Below are positions 53,702-63,367 of a DNA stretch of 64,000 nucleotides, one piece after another. Below the pieces are notes generated by a model. That model was not told the DNA's origin, did no database searches, and saw nothing but the letters and a program-made list of their open reading frames with translations. The translations under genes were made by a program, and so were the position numbers. Source of the DNA: JBKBKN01 sp046294625 (GTDB lineage Bacteria > Bacteroidota > Bacteroidia > M30B66); the NCBI GenBank assembly GCA_046294625.1, contig JBKBKN010000013.1, positions 30,883-94,882 on the forward strand, read 5' to 3'. Each line of letters starts with the position of its first letter. The stretch's first letter is position 1.

Positions 53702-54868
53702 TTATTTCACCCCGATAGCCGAAATGGCTTCGCGAGCTAGGATGCGTGTTTCATTGTCGGTTTGCACATAATCATCATATGATGGCTTAGCAATAAACGC
53801 AGCCTTCTGCATGCAATGCTCGATAAGGTCAGACATTTCGAGAAATCCCACTTCTTCTTTCAGAAATGCCGCAACAGCTACTTCATTGGCTGCATTCAAT
53901 ATGCAAGGCATATTGCCGCCTTTATCCATGGCAGTGTAGGCCAACTTGAGATTACGAAAAGTTTCCGTATCCGGAGCTTCGAAAGTAAGTGAAGGATAGC
54001 GCATAAAATTGAAACGCTCAAAACTGGCAGGAATGCGATCGGGGTAGGTCAAGGCATATTGAATCGGCAGTTTCATGTCGGGCAATCCCAGTTGCGCTTT
54101 CATGGATCCGTCCATAAACTGCACAATAGAATGAATGATGGATTGCGGATGTACGATTACATCAATTTGCTCCGGTTTCAGATTAAACAACCATTTAGCT
54201 TCTATCACTTCAAGCCCTTTGTTCATCAGGCTCGCAGAGTCAATCGTTATTTTGGCACCCATGTCCCAATTGGGGTGTTTCAAGGCCTGTGCAGGTTTCA
54301 CATGGTAGAGTTGCTCACGTTTCCAACCCCTGAAGGGGCCACCGGAAGCAGTGAGATAAATTTTCTCTATCGGATTGTTCCATTCACCGGCTAAGCATTG
54401 AAAGATAGCCGAATGCTCTGAGTCAACCGGGTAGATATTTACTCCTTTTCTTTTGGCCAAATCGGTAACCAATTCGCCTGCTACCACTAAGGTTTCTTTA
54501 TTGGCAAGGGCAATATTTTTCCCTGCATTAATGGCTGCCAAAGTAGGTTCAAGCCCGGCATAACCCACACAAGCTGTGAGCACTATTTCAGTGCTGTCCA
54601 TGCTCATGAGATCGATGATACTGGAGCGGCCGCAAAACACTTTCACCGGATAGTCGGATAGGGCATCGCGCACCATTTCATATTTGACTTCTTCGCCAAT
54701 TACCACTGTGTTGGGCAAAAAGTCTATAGCCTGACTTATCAGCAGGTGTGCATTACTTTGTGCGGTTAGCACATCAATTTCGAAATAATCGCGATTTGCT
54801 CCAATTACTTCCAATGCTTGTGTGCCAATGGAACCTGTGGAGCCGATAATAGAAACATGTTTCTTCAA
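53702..54868 (-). CDS. dxr: 1-deoxy-D-xylulose-5-phosphate reductoisomerase
   Basis: 388 residues; second step of the MEP isoprenoid pathway, NADPH- and Mg/Mn-dependent. NADPH loop GSTGSIGTQ (9-17), metal ligands Asp149, Glu151 (VDSEHSAIFQCL) and Glu220 (NKGLEVIEAKWLF), SGGPFRGW loop, and the C-terminal helical domain. All expected residues are present and the length is standard. It follows the MORN protein gene by 48 bp on the same strand. Confidence 0.97.
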   Translation of the reverse strand: MKKHVSIIGSTGSIGTQALEVIGANRDYFEIDVLTAQSNAHLLISQAIDFLPNTVVIGEEVKYEMVRDALSDYPVKVFCGRSSIIDLMSMDSTEIVLTACVGYAGLEPTLAAINAGKNIALANKETLVVAGELVTDLAKRKGVNIYPVDSEHSAIFQCLAGEWNNPIEKIYLTASGGPFRGWKREQLYHVKPAQALKHPNWDMGAKITIDSASLMNKGLEVIEAKWLFNLKPEQIDVIVHPQSIIHSIVQFMDGSMKAQLGLPDMKLPIQYALTYPDRIPASFERFNFMRYPSLTFEAPDTETFRNLKLAYTAMDKGGNMPCILNAANEVAVAAFLKEEVGFLEMSDLIEHCMQKAAFIAKPSYDDYVQTDNETRILAREAISAIGVK

Positions 54869-54916
54869 AATGTAGTAGTTTGAGTTGATTATACAACTAT
54901 GATAAAGTCACTTTGT

Positions 54917-55804
54917 TTAAGGCGATTTTCTGATATATTTGTCCTGCTTCCATTGTCCATCGGCCACCACATTTCCTTCCTGGTTGGTTAGCTTTCCATA
55001 TCCATCACGCAAATCATTGAGCCAATTTCCTTCATATTTTTCGCCTGAAGCGAAAAAGTAAATGCCAAAACCTTCTTTCTTATCATTCACAAATTCACCT
55101 TCAAATATATCGTTGTTGCTCCACTTGTATTTCCCTTTGCCATGACGCTTATTGCCTTTCCAAAAGCCTTCATAAAATCCTCTGTTCTCGAAAGTGGCCA
55201 TGCCGAATCCATTGGCTTTGCCATCGGCGATTTCGCCGAAGTAATTGACTGTTTTACCATTTGCATTTACGAATGTCAAACGGCCATATCTGTTTTGCGC
55301 CTTCTCCAAATCTGTTTTTAAGCGAATGATTTGCTCGGTAAGCTTCAACACAATTCCTTCTGTTTGCGAAAGTTCCTGATGAAGCGAATCTTGATAGAAT
55401 TTGAGCAAATTCTGAATTTCATTCTGCTGAATCATTTGTAACCTAAGTTTTGAATTAACTTGCTGTTCGGAAATAGCTCGATTAAAAATGCTGTCAAAAT
55501 AAGTTTTCTCCTGATGATATTCTACCACAAAATTTTTGATCTTATTAGCAGAAACACTGGGTATGATTACTGAATCCGATTTTTCAAAAAGACTTAGCGC
55601 TGCTTCAAAATCTTTTGCTAAGAGTTGATCGAAGGCCAATTCTCGAATTTTATAAAAAGCTAAAGTATCGGATTTTCGTTTCAACTCGTCTTCGACTTTC
55701 TGCAAGCTTCTTTTCATGGAAAAAACGGTGAAAAGTAAGGCGATAGCAGTCAGCAAAAGACCTGCAAGAATGAATCGAATAGAATTAGCTTTAATTTCAA
55801 TCAT
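54917..55804 (-). CDS. Membrane-anchored coiled-coil MORN-repeat protein
   Basis: 295 residues. A single N-terminal membrane helix (about 9-28) leads to a helical/coiled-coil region (about 30-170), then four or five MORN repeats from about 180 to the end (YFGEIADGKANGFGMATFENRGFYEGFWKGNKRHGKGKYKW and YEGNWLNDLRDGYGKL are the pattern). MORN repeats bind membranes or proteins. The gene begins directly after the stop of the DUF2490 gene and precedes dxr. The function is unknown. Confidence 0.85.
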   Translation of the reverse strand: MIEIKANSIRFILAGLLLTAIALLFTVFSMKRSLQKVEDELKRKSDTLAFYKIRELAFDQLLAKDFEAALSLFEKSDSVIIPSVSANKIKNFVVEYHQEKTYFDSIFNRAISEQQVNSKLRLQMIQQNEIQNLLKFYQDSLHQELSQTEGIVLKLTEQIIRLKTDLEKAQNRYGRLTFVNANGKTVNYFGEIADGKANGFGMATFENRGFYEGFWKGNKRHGKGKYKWSNNDIFEGEFVNDKKEGFGIYFFASGEKYEGNWLNDLRDGYGKLTNQEGNVVADGQWKQDKYIRKSP

Positions 55805-56683
55805 TTAGTATCCAATGTTAATCGGTGGTATTTTGTTTTCAACTGAACGCCCGTCGAGCGCGACAAAAACATTGAAACGAAGAATATGAGTAGTTTGATA
55901 CAAAAACCCTGAAGCAGCTTGCCCATAAGTCCACATGTGACCTGCGAAAAAGGTCACATTGGGATTAAGAACATATCCAAATCCATTGTAAGTTCGAAAA
56001 TCTTCGAATGGATTCATTACAATAGATTTACCTGATTGCATAAAAATTTCAGCACTCGGCGAAAAAAATAAAGTTCCGGGTTTTATTTCTTTTTTATTGA
56101 TCCCCATGTAAGCAAAGAGTTTGTACCTATAGCGATTGGTGTATAGCAAATCTGAGTCCACTCGGTTGCTTCTGCGCCATCGATGCTCAAATCGAAATTG
56201 ATGGAATATTTTTACCCGGGCAAAGGTAGGCATGATGAATAACCATTGGTGCCATATTCTGGGCTCATAAGTCACACGCTCAAACTCCGGATTGCCCGGC
56301 TCAGGCGAAAAGTTCAGGACAAGCGTAGGTCCAATTACTGCTTCGAAGTAGGGATTAAAAAAAATATTGATCCCGGCTCGATTGTAAAATTGACGTGTGC
56401 GCCCAAAGAAACTGGTTAAATTCTCTAACGAATTTCTTACCCGATAATGATGTTCGCCGTAATACCCAATTTTATTGGCCAGCTTTACTTTAAAATAAAG
56501 TCCATTCCATATGCCGGTTTCGACCAATTTTGATTGAGATGAAGATTGCCCTAACAATGTGTTCGATAAGAAAATAAACAAAATTGGGAAAATAAGTCCG
56601 ATAATTGACTGCAACTTGAGACCGAAATTATTGGATCGCTCTGGTTTTAACGGGCTTATGTTTCTATAATTATTAAAAATCAC
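55805..56683 (-). CDS. DUF2490 outer-membrane-associated protein
   Basis: 292 residues. A positively charged 25-residue N-terminus precedes a signal-like helix (GLIFPILFIFLSNTLLGQSS). The mature part is beta-rich with ETGIWNGLYFKVKLANKIGYYGEHHYRVR, RIWHQWLFIMP, FHQFRFEHRW and LFAYMGINKKE, which is the DUF2490 pattern, predicted to be a small outer-membrane beta-barrel or lipocalin-like protein. Its stop abuts the MORN gene start with no gap, so they are one transcript. Confidence 0.82.
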   Translation of the reverse strand: MIFNNYRNISPLKPERSNNFGLKLQSIIGLIFPILFIFLSNTLLGQSSSQSKLVETGIWNGLYFKVKLANKIGYYGEHHYRVRNSLENLTSFFGRTRQFYNRAGINIFFNPYFEAVIGPTLVLNFSPEPGNPEFERVTYEPRIWHQWLFIMPTFARVKIFHQFRFEHRWRRSNRVDSDLLYTNRYRYKLFAYMGINKKEIKPGTLFFSPSAEIFMQSGKSIVMNPFEDFRTYNGFGYVLNPNVTFFAGHMWTYGQAASGFLYQTTHILRFNVFVALDGRSVENKIPPINIGY

Positions 56684-56844
56684 TGCTTCTAAATAAAGGC
56701 CAAAAGTAAGGCGATAAAATTTTTATTCTATTCAATAGTTGTTAAAATCATTAAATGTATGGTCAACCTTTCGCTTAATCTGTTGAAATTGCAAAGCCTA
56801 AATGTAGCACTCCTACACGCAAAGGTGCTTCCAATTTTTAAATT

Positions 56845-58143
56845 ATGCTCAAAAATCTTTTTTTAATTTTGCTTCAATGCCTAACAGGGCTTTATTGTTA
56901 CGCTCAACCCGCGCTGGATTATTACGATGAAAACTACAAGAGATATAACAATTATGTTTACATCCCTACCATAAAAAGTGTTTTGCTTCATGTTGATGGA
57001 TTCGAGCTCACGCCCCCTATGATTGAGCTTAATGGCAAAGAAAAGCTTCGGCTCAGTTTCGATGACTTAGATACCGACCAACGCGACCTATGGTATGCTA
57101 TTGAGCACTGCAATGCCGATTGGCAACCTTCTCCGCTGCCAACCAACATGTATATTCAGGGGCAGTTTCAAGATTTCATTAGCGATTTTCAATATTCTTT
57201 TAACACAAGGGTCAACTATATTCACTACACTGTAGTGTTTCCAAGTGATAACATGAAGATAACTCGCTCAGGAAATTATCTGCTCAAAGTGTATGAAAAC
57301 AACAATCCAGACCAGTTAGTGCTCACCAGAAGGTTTATGGTTTATGAACAAAAGGCCAAAATCACTACCGCTCTTCGAAGGCCGGTGTCTCCACAACTAC
57401 GCGAAACACATCAGGAAATTGATTTTGAAGTTGATTTCAGTTCCTTGCAGGTGGTCAACCCACAAGAAAACGTGAAAGTGACTGTGATGCAAAATTTTCG
57501 CTGGGACAATACCCTACAGCTCAGACCTTTTTTTGTGCGCGACCGCAAGTTGATTTACGATTACGATGATGGCACCAACTGTTTCCCAGCGGGCAATGAG
57601 TTTCGCTTCTTCGATGCGCGCAGCATCCGCGTGCAAATGGAGCGCATCCGTCGCATAAATACAGATTCCACACCGGTAATTTTGCATTTGATGCCCGACC
57701 AGGTGCGTAGTTTTGGTAGCTATGTAACTTATCAGGAAAGCAATGGCGCCTTTTTTATCCGAACCACTGATGGCGGCCGCAATCATGCCATCGATGCCGA
57801 CTATGTTTGGGTGAATTTCTATCTGCCTTATGAAGCCCCTTTTATTGATGGTAACCTTTATGTGTTTGCTGCGTTAAGCGACTGGCAATTTAAAGAGGAG
57901 TTTAAAATGTTTTATGATTATGCCAATAAGGCATATCGCGCAAGGGTCTTACTGAAGCAAGGTTTTTACAATTTTATGTACACTTTTCTACCCAATTCGA
58001 AGCAAAAAGGAGATGATTCGGTGATCGAAGGAAATTTTTTTCAAACCGAAAATGATTATTATATCATGGTTTACCAACGTGCTTTGATGAACAATTTCGA
58101 CGAATTAGTCGGTTTTTTGAAAATAAACACAGTGAAGCAATAA
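56845..58143 (+). CDS. Type IX secretion system plug protein (DUF5103)
   Basis: 432 residues. Signal peptide 1-20 (ends YCYAQ). The N-terminal domain (about 25-165) includes LHVDGFELTPPMIELNGKEKLRLSFDDLD and WYAIEHCNADWQPS, the DUF5103 hallmarks; LRRPVSPQLRETHQEIDFEVDF and IRVQMERIRRINTD belong to the second domain, and the C-terminal part (FVAALSDWQFKEE-like) closes it. In Flavobacterium the homologue plugs the periplasmic side of the SprA translocon. The presence of this gene fits the T9SS cargo in the window. No signal for regulation was seen. Confidence 0.93.
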   Translation: MLKNLFLILLQCLTGLYCYAQPALDYYDENYKRYNNYVYIPTIKSVLLHVDGFELTPPMIELNGKEKLRLSFDDLDTDQRDLWYAIEHCNADWQPSPLPTNMYIQGQFQDFISDFQYSFNTRVNYIHYTVVFPSDNMKITRSGNYLLKVYENNNPDQLVLTRRFMVYEQKAKITTALRRPVSPQLRETHQEIDFEVDFSSLQVVNPQENVKVTVMQNFRWDNTLQLRPFFVRDRKLIYDYDDGTNCFPAGNEFRFFDARSIRVQMERIRRINTDSTPVILHLMPDQVRSFGSYVTYQESNGAFFIRTTDGGRNHAIDADYVWVNFYLPYEAPFIDGNLYVFAALSDWQFKEEFKMFYDYANKAYRARVLLKQGFYNFMYTFLPNSKQKGDDSVIEGNFFQTENDYYIMVYQRALMNNFDELVGFLKINTVKQ

Positions 58144-58310
58144 TTCAGTTTTTTTCATGTAAGATTCGTTGGCTTTTTTGATTTTCATGACACAAAAATC
58201 AAAACACCCTTCTAAACTGCAGCAATATCAAGGGTTTCAGAAATGCAAGATTTGGTTAGTGTATGATTTTGAACGTAACATTGCATCGTCAACAAAACAA
58301 AAAAGAAGTC

Positions 58311-58709
58311 ATGAAAACGCAAATCATCACCAAAGTAACTGAAGGAATCAAAGTAAGTGTTGAAACCGTATATCAGGAAGTTTATTCTGATCCGGCAAAA
58401 AACTATTTCCTGTTTACCTACAAAATTAAAATTGAGAATACTGGCGATTATGATGTGCAATTGCAACGCCGCAAATGGAACATATGTGACTCCGTATATG
58501 AAAAACGTGAAGTGGAAGGTGCCGGCGTAGTAGGTCAACAACCAATTTTGAGACCTGGCCAAGTTTATGAATATGAATCAGCATGTAATCTGAAATCAGA
58601 ATTTGGAAAAATGAATGGAGAGTATCTGTTTGAACGCATCGTAGATGGGGAGCAATTTCAGGTAGAAGTTCCTGAGTTTCGCATGCAAGCACCTTTCCGC
58701 TTAAATTAA
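58311..58709 (+). CDS. apaG: ApaG (Co2+/Mg2+ efflux-associated protein)
   Basis: 132 residues from the ATG at 58311; an upstream in-frame ATG at 58263 adds 16 residues without family similarity. Single beta-sandwich (FN3-like) ApaG domain: FLFTYKIKIENTGDYDVQLQRRKWNICDS, VVGQQPILRPGQVYEYESACNL and GEYLFERIVDG. The bacterial protein is linked to Co2+ resistance and is often beside apaH, which is absent here. The biochemical role is not settled. Confidence 0.92.
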   Translation: MKTQIITKVTEGIKVSVETVYQEVYSDPAKNYFLFTYKIKIENTGDYDVQLQRRKWNICDSVYEKREVEGAGVVGQQPILRPGQVYEYESACNLKSEFGKMNGEYLFERIVDGEQFQVEVPEFRMQAPFRLN

Positions 58710-58761
58710 TACTTGAAACAAAAAGTATTTGCTTCACAAATAATATGTTTATTTGCGTGGC

Positions 58762-59865
58762 ATGTCAAAAAAAAGACCGTTCAGCCCATTCCTTTTTAAA
58801 TTAATTAATGTCGCAATTTGGGTTTGGATCATTGGTGTCGGCTCCTTTTCAATTTCCTTTCTCTTTCTTGGCCAAGCATCCTACATTGCCTTTCTGATTT
58901 CTCTAGCCATAGGGCCGATACTCCTGCTTCATCTCTTTGTTTTATTTTTACTTGCCATTACCAAAAAAATTGTCCCTTTCTCAGCAGCAACCGTTATCTG
59001 CTTAATCAATATTCCGATTTTTTCGAAAAGCTTTAGCGTTTCGTGGCGACCAAATTCATGTCAGAGCGACCTTCGGATTATGTCCTATAATATCGGTTCC
59101 TTTGACCCGAATCGCTACACTAACTATGACGGAGACACCCTTAATCAATCCGCCATTTATTCTTGGTTTAAAAGCATTGAAAAGCCTGACATTCTGTGCA
59201 TGCAAGAGTTTTTCCATGGCTACAAAGCAGACATGGAGTTATCGCTCGACAGCATTCAATCCTTTGGTCAATACAAATATTACTATATGAACCCCGGATA
59301 TAAGAAGAAATATGAAGGCTTCTTCGGGGTGATTACTTTTTCTAAATATCTTGCTATTGCTTCAGGAGAAATCAAATTCAGCGAATCGCTTGTAAATAAA
59401 GGAATTTACAGCGATTTTATTATTGAAAAAGATACCATTAGAGTGATCAATATTCACCTTAGCTCTTTGAGCTTGCGATTTGAAAAGCCGGGCATTACCG
59501 GTTTCATTTCCGATTTTAAAAACAACCTGTCAACTATTGTTTCAAGCCACCACACGCATGTGGAAGAAGTCAACAAAGTGATGGAATTTGTGGATCAAAG
59601 TCCTTATCGCGTAATTCTTTGCGGCGATTTAAATTCATTGCCTAATTCTTACCCTTACCGACTCGTAAGCCAAACACTCGAGAACACATTTGAACAAGGT
59701 GGTTCAGGTTTTGGAAACACCTATCATCGCTTTCCATTCTATGCTAGAATAGACCATATTTTTATTGATCCTGGTTTAAAAACGTGCAGATTTAAGGTGC
59801 TTAGAGACAATGTTTTTTCTGATCATTTTCCCATTCAGGCAGAAATCAATCTGCCTTCAGATTGA
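58762..59865 (+). CDS. Endonuclease/exonuclease/phosphatase (EEP) family protein with membrane N-terminus
   Basis: 367 residues from the ATG at 58762 (a TTG at 58753 is less likely). Three hydrophobic segments (about 12-95) precede the EEP domain: LRIMSYNIGSF, CMQEFFHGY, VINIHLSSLS, LCGDLNSLPN, RIDHIFID and DNVFSDHFPIQAEI. The catalytic Asn, Glu, His and Asp residues are present. It is likely anchored in the inner membrane with the domain outside the cytoplasm. The substrate is unknown (DNA, phospholipid or sphingolipid are all used by the family). Its last 9 bases overlap the convergent AlkD-like gene. Confidence 0.85.
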   Translation: MSKKRPFSPFLFKLINVAIWVWIIGVGSFSISFLFLGQASYIAFLISLAIGPILLLHLFVLFLLAITKKIVPFSAATVICLINIPIFSKSFSVSWRPNSCQSDLRIMSYNIGSFDPNRYTNYDGDTLNQSAIYSWFKSIEKPDILCMQEFFHGYKADMELSLDSIQSFGQYKYYYMNPGYKKKYEGFFGVITFSKYLAIASGEIKFSESLVNKGIYSDFIIEKDTIRVINIHLSSLSLRFEKPGITGFISDFKNNLSTIVSSHHTHVEEVNKVMEFVDQSPYRVILCGDLNSLPNSYPYRLVSQTLENTFEQGGSGFGNTYHRFPFYARIDHIFIDPGLKTCRFKVLRDNVFSDHFPIQAEINLPSD

Positions 59866-60582
59866 GCCAATATGCTTTAGGGCTTCGCGCTTGGAGAGTG
59901 GTGCTAAATTATTTGTCAAAACAAAATTTTTCACTTTATCCGCATCTGTTCTTGCATACTGCCGCAATGCCCAGCCAATAGCCTTTTGAATAAAAAATTC
60001 TTTTTCATGCATTCGATTCGCGCAATAGCTGAATAAGAGTTCTACATCGGTTCGCTGCTTGTAGCTCAATTGAAAAATAATACTCGTCCTTCGAAGCCAC
60101 ATATTTTCATGTTCGTTCCACTCTCGAGTAATGTGGTGCATGTGGTCAGGAAATTTGAGAAAGTATGTCCCAGCAAATTTTGAAGCAATCAAATCGACGG
60201 TATCCCACCAAGAGTGATTTATTATCATCCATTCAATTAATTCAACATCGCCCGGTTTGATTTGCTTGATGTGTTTTTCAAATAAATCAAGGGCTAAATA
60301 ATGATATTCTCTTTGTTCTTCATCGAACAACAATCTGATGACTTCTTTCAATTCTTCACTTTTCGGGACGCCATAATTATTGATCAGATCTCTTGTTAAC
60401 TTGCTTCGCAACGGCTTTTTAATTCCTAAAAAGGGAAACTTATGCTTCATGTAAGCTGACATAGGTTCTGCTTGCTCGGAATTTTCAGCTCCAGCAAATG
60501 TCCTTTTAGCCAACTTCACATAGTCGGCAGCATCAGTTATTGGGTCTGTAGAAGGCTTGTTGTCTGAAGAAACATTAGTCAT
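59857..60582 (-). CDS. AlkD-like DNA alkylation repair protein
   Basis: 241 residues from the ATG at 60582; a longer frame to 60708 overlaps the exonuclease deeply and lacks similarity. The body is a HEAT-like helical array of the AlkC/AlkD superfamily: PMSAYMKHKFPFLGIKKPLR, INHSWWDTVDLIASK (the WWDTVD motif of AlkD), LRRTSIIFQLSYKQ and FFIQKAIGWALRQYARTD. AlkD removes N3- and N7-alkylated bases without flipping them. It overlaps the end of the MBL-fold exonuclease by 8 bp on the same strand, suggesting a coupled repair function. Confidence 0.88.
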   Translation of the reverse strand: MTNVSSDNKPSTDPITDAADYVKLAKRTFAGAENSEQAEPMSAYMKHKFPFLGIKKPLRSKLTRDLINNYGVPKSEELKEVIRLLFDEEQREYHYLALDLFEKHIKQIKPGDVELIEWMIINHSWWDTVDLIASKFAGTYFLKFPDHMHHITREWNEHENMWLRRTSIIFQLSYKQRTDVELLFSYCANRMHEKEFFIQKAIGWALRQYARTDADKVKNFVLTNNLAPLSKREALKHIGSI

Positions 60583-61606
60583 GAGTGGGATCTTTTTCGT
60601 GTACATTAGTTTCCATTTCAGGTGTTTCGGTTGCATATTCTGTTTTGGCTTCTTCTGCTTGCAGGCCTTTCTCTCTAAGCCATCGGGCAAAAACTGCCGA
60701 GTAGCCATGGGTTACAATTACGCGCTCAGCACCCGACCACTGCACGGCATCGTTAAGTCCTTGCCAATCGGCATGGTCAGACAAAATAAAGCCCCGATCT
60801 GCTGCATTTCTTCTTCTTGCGCCACGCAGCGCCATCCAGCCCGATGCTACAGCTAGTGAATAAGGCTCAAATTTTCGAAGCCAGGGACTGCCTGCAGCAG
60901 AAGGTGGCGCTATAACAAGTGCATTTCTGTAAAGCCTTTTATCATCCTTTAAATCTGTTTTTGAAGTGTGAGGAAGCTCATGCCCATCATCCCTCAAGGC
61001 TTGATTAATAGCATCAACTGCGCCATGTACAAAAACTTGACCTATGGAATGATCTACATTTTTGAGAATGCGTTGCGCCTTTCCTAAGCTGTAGCCCAAT
61101 ATAACCGAGCATAGTCCTTTGTGGGCATTGCGACGCCACCAATTGTTGATTTCCGAAAAAATCACTTCCTGCGGTTGCCATTGATACACGGGCAATCCGA
61201 ACGTAGATTCCATTATCAAGGTGTGACATTTTACCGGTTCAAACGGTGTAGAAAGGCCATCATTTTCTGTTTTAAAATCTCCGGTAAAAACCCATCGTTC
61301 GCCGCGATATTCAACCAAAATTTGCGATGAGCCGATGATGTGCCCTGCAGGATAGAAGGTGAACTGAACCCCGTTGATGCGAAATGTTTGATTGTATTGG
61401 ATGGTTTCTAATTTGATGTCTCTTCCCAAACGATGTTTCATAATAGGGGCACTGAATTTGTGCGCTAGATAGGTATCATTGCCCCATCGCGAGTGGTCGC
61501 TGTGAGCATGTGTGATGAGTGCTTTGTGTACCTTTCGCCAGGGGTCGAGATAGACATCGGCTTGTGCACAATAGATGCCTTTATTGGTAAATTGCAGCAA
61601 ATCCAT
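60575..61606 (-). CDS. Ligase-associated DNA damage response exonuclease (MBL fold)
   Basis: 343 residues. Metallo-beta-lactamase motif TH33AH35SD37H38, then PAGHIIGSSQILVEY, TGDFKTEND, MESTFGLPVY and YSLGKAQR, and the late SDHADWQGL of the beta-CASP-like part. These match the exonuclease of the ligase-associated repair set. The ATP-dependent ligase and Lhr helicase usually beside it are not in the window. Here the next gene is the AlkD-like gene, with an 8-bp overlap. The C-terminal ~25 residues are acidic and Glu/Thr rich. Confidence 0.9.
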   Translation of the reverse strand: MDLLQFTNKGIYCAQADVYLDPWRKVHKALITHAHSDHSRWGNDTYLAHKFSAPIMKHRLGRDIKLETIQYNQTFRINGVQFTFYPAGHIIGSSQILVEYRGERWVFTGDFKTENDGLSTPFEPVKCHTLIMESTFGLPVYQWQPQEVIFSEINNWWRRNAHKGLCSVILGYSLGKAQRILKNVDHSIGQVFVHGAVDAINQALRDDGHELPHTSKTDLKDDKRLYRNALVIAPPSAAGSPWLRKFEPYSLAVASGWMALRGARRRNAADRGFILSDHADWQGLNDAVQWSGAERVIVTHGYSAVFARWLREKGLQAEEAKTEYATETPEMETNVHEKDPTHD

Positions 61607-61717
61607 AAATTTAATAACAAGTGTACTACAGGTCGGTTGATTTTAATTGAAATTAATTCATGCGGTTTGATTGTAAGGCGCTTTTCATGCTGCACAATCA
61701 ACCCGATTAACCCTGTG

Positions 61718-63247
61718 CTACCACAGTCTTCCAACGGTAATGTCTTCTTTGCGTGTGGCACGCAGATCGCCCAACCATGCAAAACCGCGAAGCAAAAGCT
61801 CTTTAGCAGGAACTTCAAAAAGGGGATACAACGTGGCATCTGGGTCTTTGATGAAAATGATGCTGCTTACCTGATTACTGTCAATGTAAATGACCATATT
61901 GGTGCATTCTGCTTTATTTACACCTATGTACTCTGCACTATCGCTTTCGGCATAGTATATAGATTGACCATTGCCTTCTACGAGAATTTTTCGCAGTTTA
62001 CTTTCGACAAAAAATCCGGTGATTTTTCGACCTTTAATTTGATTGAACCGTATGCTGTCAATTTCGCTGCTGATAAATGCGTTTTGTACTAAATAAATTT
62101 TGTCAATTTTTCCATTGGCCATCCGAATTTGACAAGAATCAGCATTTAATTGATTATCGTCGTTCCATAAGACTGGCTTTCGAAAGAGCTCCATTAAACT
62201 ATCTTGTGTGCTATACACCAATGAGTCGCACTGGCCTTGCAGATCCGTTTTATAAAATCGAACTCCATGATAGGCAAAAAGTTTTTTGAAATCTGTTTCA
62301 GGTATAGATATGTTTCTAAGCGTATCAGCCATCAAGTATAAAGTATCGCCATCTACTTCCATCCTTAGCAAAGGTTTACGGGTCACAAGGAGTCGATTTT
62401 CTTTCTCATCATAATCGGCATAGCCACCATTGATAATTGTGTTTTGCGTAGAATCAATGATGGTAACACGGTCGCGTGCCCTACCTAATCCGTTTTTTCG
62501 ATCGTAAAATATGCGCTGTGCGCTAATTTTTTGCCCTTTGCTATCAAGAACAGCTTTTTCATTAAATTCCGAAATATCATTTTGGGTATCGTAATACCCA
62601 TTCTCACAATAAATCTTGTTTTCTCCTATGATACGTGTTGAGCCCTTAAAGTAAGCCACCTCTGTGCGTGAGTTATAATCTAAGGTATCGCAGTACATGG
62701 TGTAGTTGTCGTTTTTTAACACCACTTTCTTCTTGAAGTAAAAAAAACCGGAGCTTGAATGGTAATTACCAAAAACGCTGGTGAGCTCATTATTGCTCGT
62801 TTTGCTTCGAATGACCCCTCCTGTGGTATACCGTCCGGTTTTATTGCGCGTATCATATACCAACTCATCGGTTTTCAATGTACTTGATGGGTCTTCCATG
62901 AAAACATTCCCGGTAATCACCGCCAATTTCTCCCTTCCATCATAGTCTAATTTGTTGCCGGTGAGTGTAACCGAATCACTCACAATTCGTACATTTGAAA
63001 AAGCTTCGAGCCGATTGCTTTCGTTGAAAAAATAAGCACTATCGCAATACATCAAAGCGCCTTCATGACTGAAAATTACATTGCCAATAAGTCTTTGCGC
63101 CTTTACACCAAGCGATTCATCAAACTCTAGGCTGTTCGCATTTTCTATCTGAATCTTCTTATTGGTTTGAGCAAAAAGCGAATGAATTGGCAACAATAAA
63201 AAGCATGCTAACTGTATGAACCTTTTCAATGATATGCTCTTTCTCAT
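61718..63247 (-). CDS. OstA-like protein (LptA/LptD family)
   Basis: 509 residues. Signal peptide 1-26 (ends SLFAQT). Residues about 30-330 are tandem OstA/LptA-type beta-jellyroll repeats (for example ANSLEFDESLGVKAQRLIGNVIFSHEGALMYCDSA, AEVAYFKGSTRIIGENKIYCENG, IIDSTQNTIINGGYADYDEKENR). The C-terminal part continues with SEIDSIRFNQIKGRKITGFF and ends in DITVGRLW. The family carries LPS across the periplasm to the outer membrane; lptB is elsewhere in the window. It is monocistronic with its own promoter. Confidence 0.92.
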   Translation of the reverse strand: MRKSISLKRFIQLACFLLLPIHSLFAQTNKKIQIENANSLEFDESLGVKAQRLIGNVIFSHEGALMYCDSAYFFNESNRLEAFSNVRIVSDSVTLTGNKLDYDGREKLAVITGNVFMEDPSSTLKTDELVYDTRNKTGRYTTGGVIRSKTSNNELTSVFGNYHSSSGFFYFKKKVVLKNDNYTMYCDTLDYNSRTEVAYFKGSTRIIGENKIYCENGYYDTQNDISEFNEKAVLDSKGQKISAQRIFYDRKNGLGRARDRVTIIDSTQNTIINGGYADYDEKENRLLVTRKPLLRMEVDGDTLYLMADTLRNISIPETDFKKLFAYHGVRFYKTDLQGQCDSLVYSTQDSLMELFRKPVLWNDDNQLNADSCQIRMANGKIDKIYLVQNAFISSEIDSIRFNQIKGRKITGFFVESKLRKILVEGNGQSIYYAESDSAEYIGVNKAECTNMVIYIDSNQVSSIIFIKDPDATLYPLFEVPAKELLLRGFAWLGDLRATRKEDITVGRLW

Positions 63248-63254
63248 TTTTATG

Positions 63255-63281
63255 CAAAATTAGTAAAGCTAAGCTCACAAA
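63255..63281 (-). promoter_or_regulatory. Promoter of the OstA-like gene
   Basis: Minus-strand TTTG (63278-63281) and exact -7 box TAATTTTG (63255-63262), 15 bp apart. The -7 box ends 7 bases before the ATG, so the mRNA would be almost leaderless. Confidence 0.5.
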
Positions 63282-63367
63282 CCACTTTGGTGCCAAAATC
63301 AGATGCAAAACCAATCTTATGTCGATTTAACTATTTACTCAAGTGGGAATATGTTTAATTTCGGCCC

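Noticed and set aside
60583..60708. N-terminal extension of the AlkD-like gene
   Set aside because: Deep overlap with the exonuclease and no family similarity; the ATG at 60582 is better.
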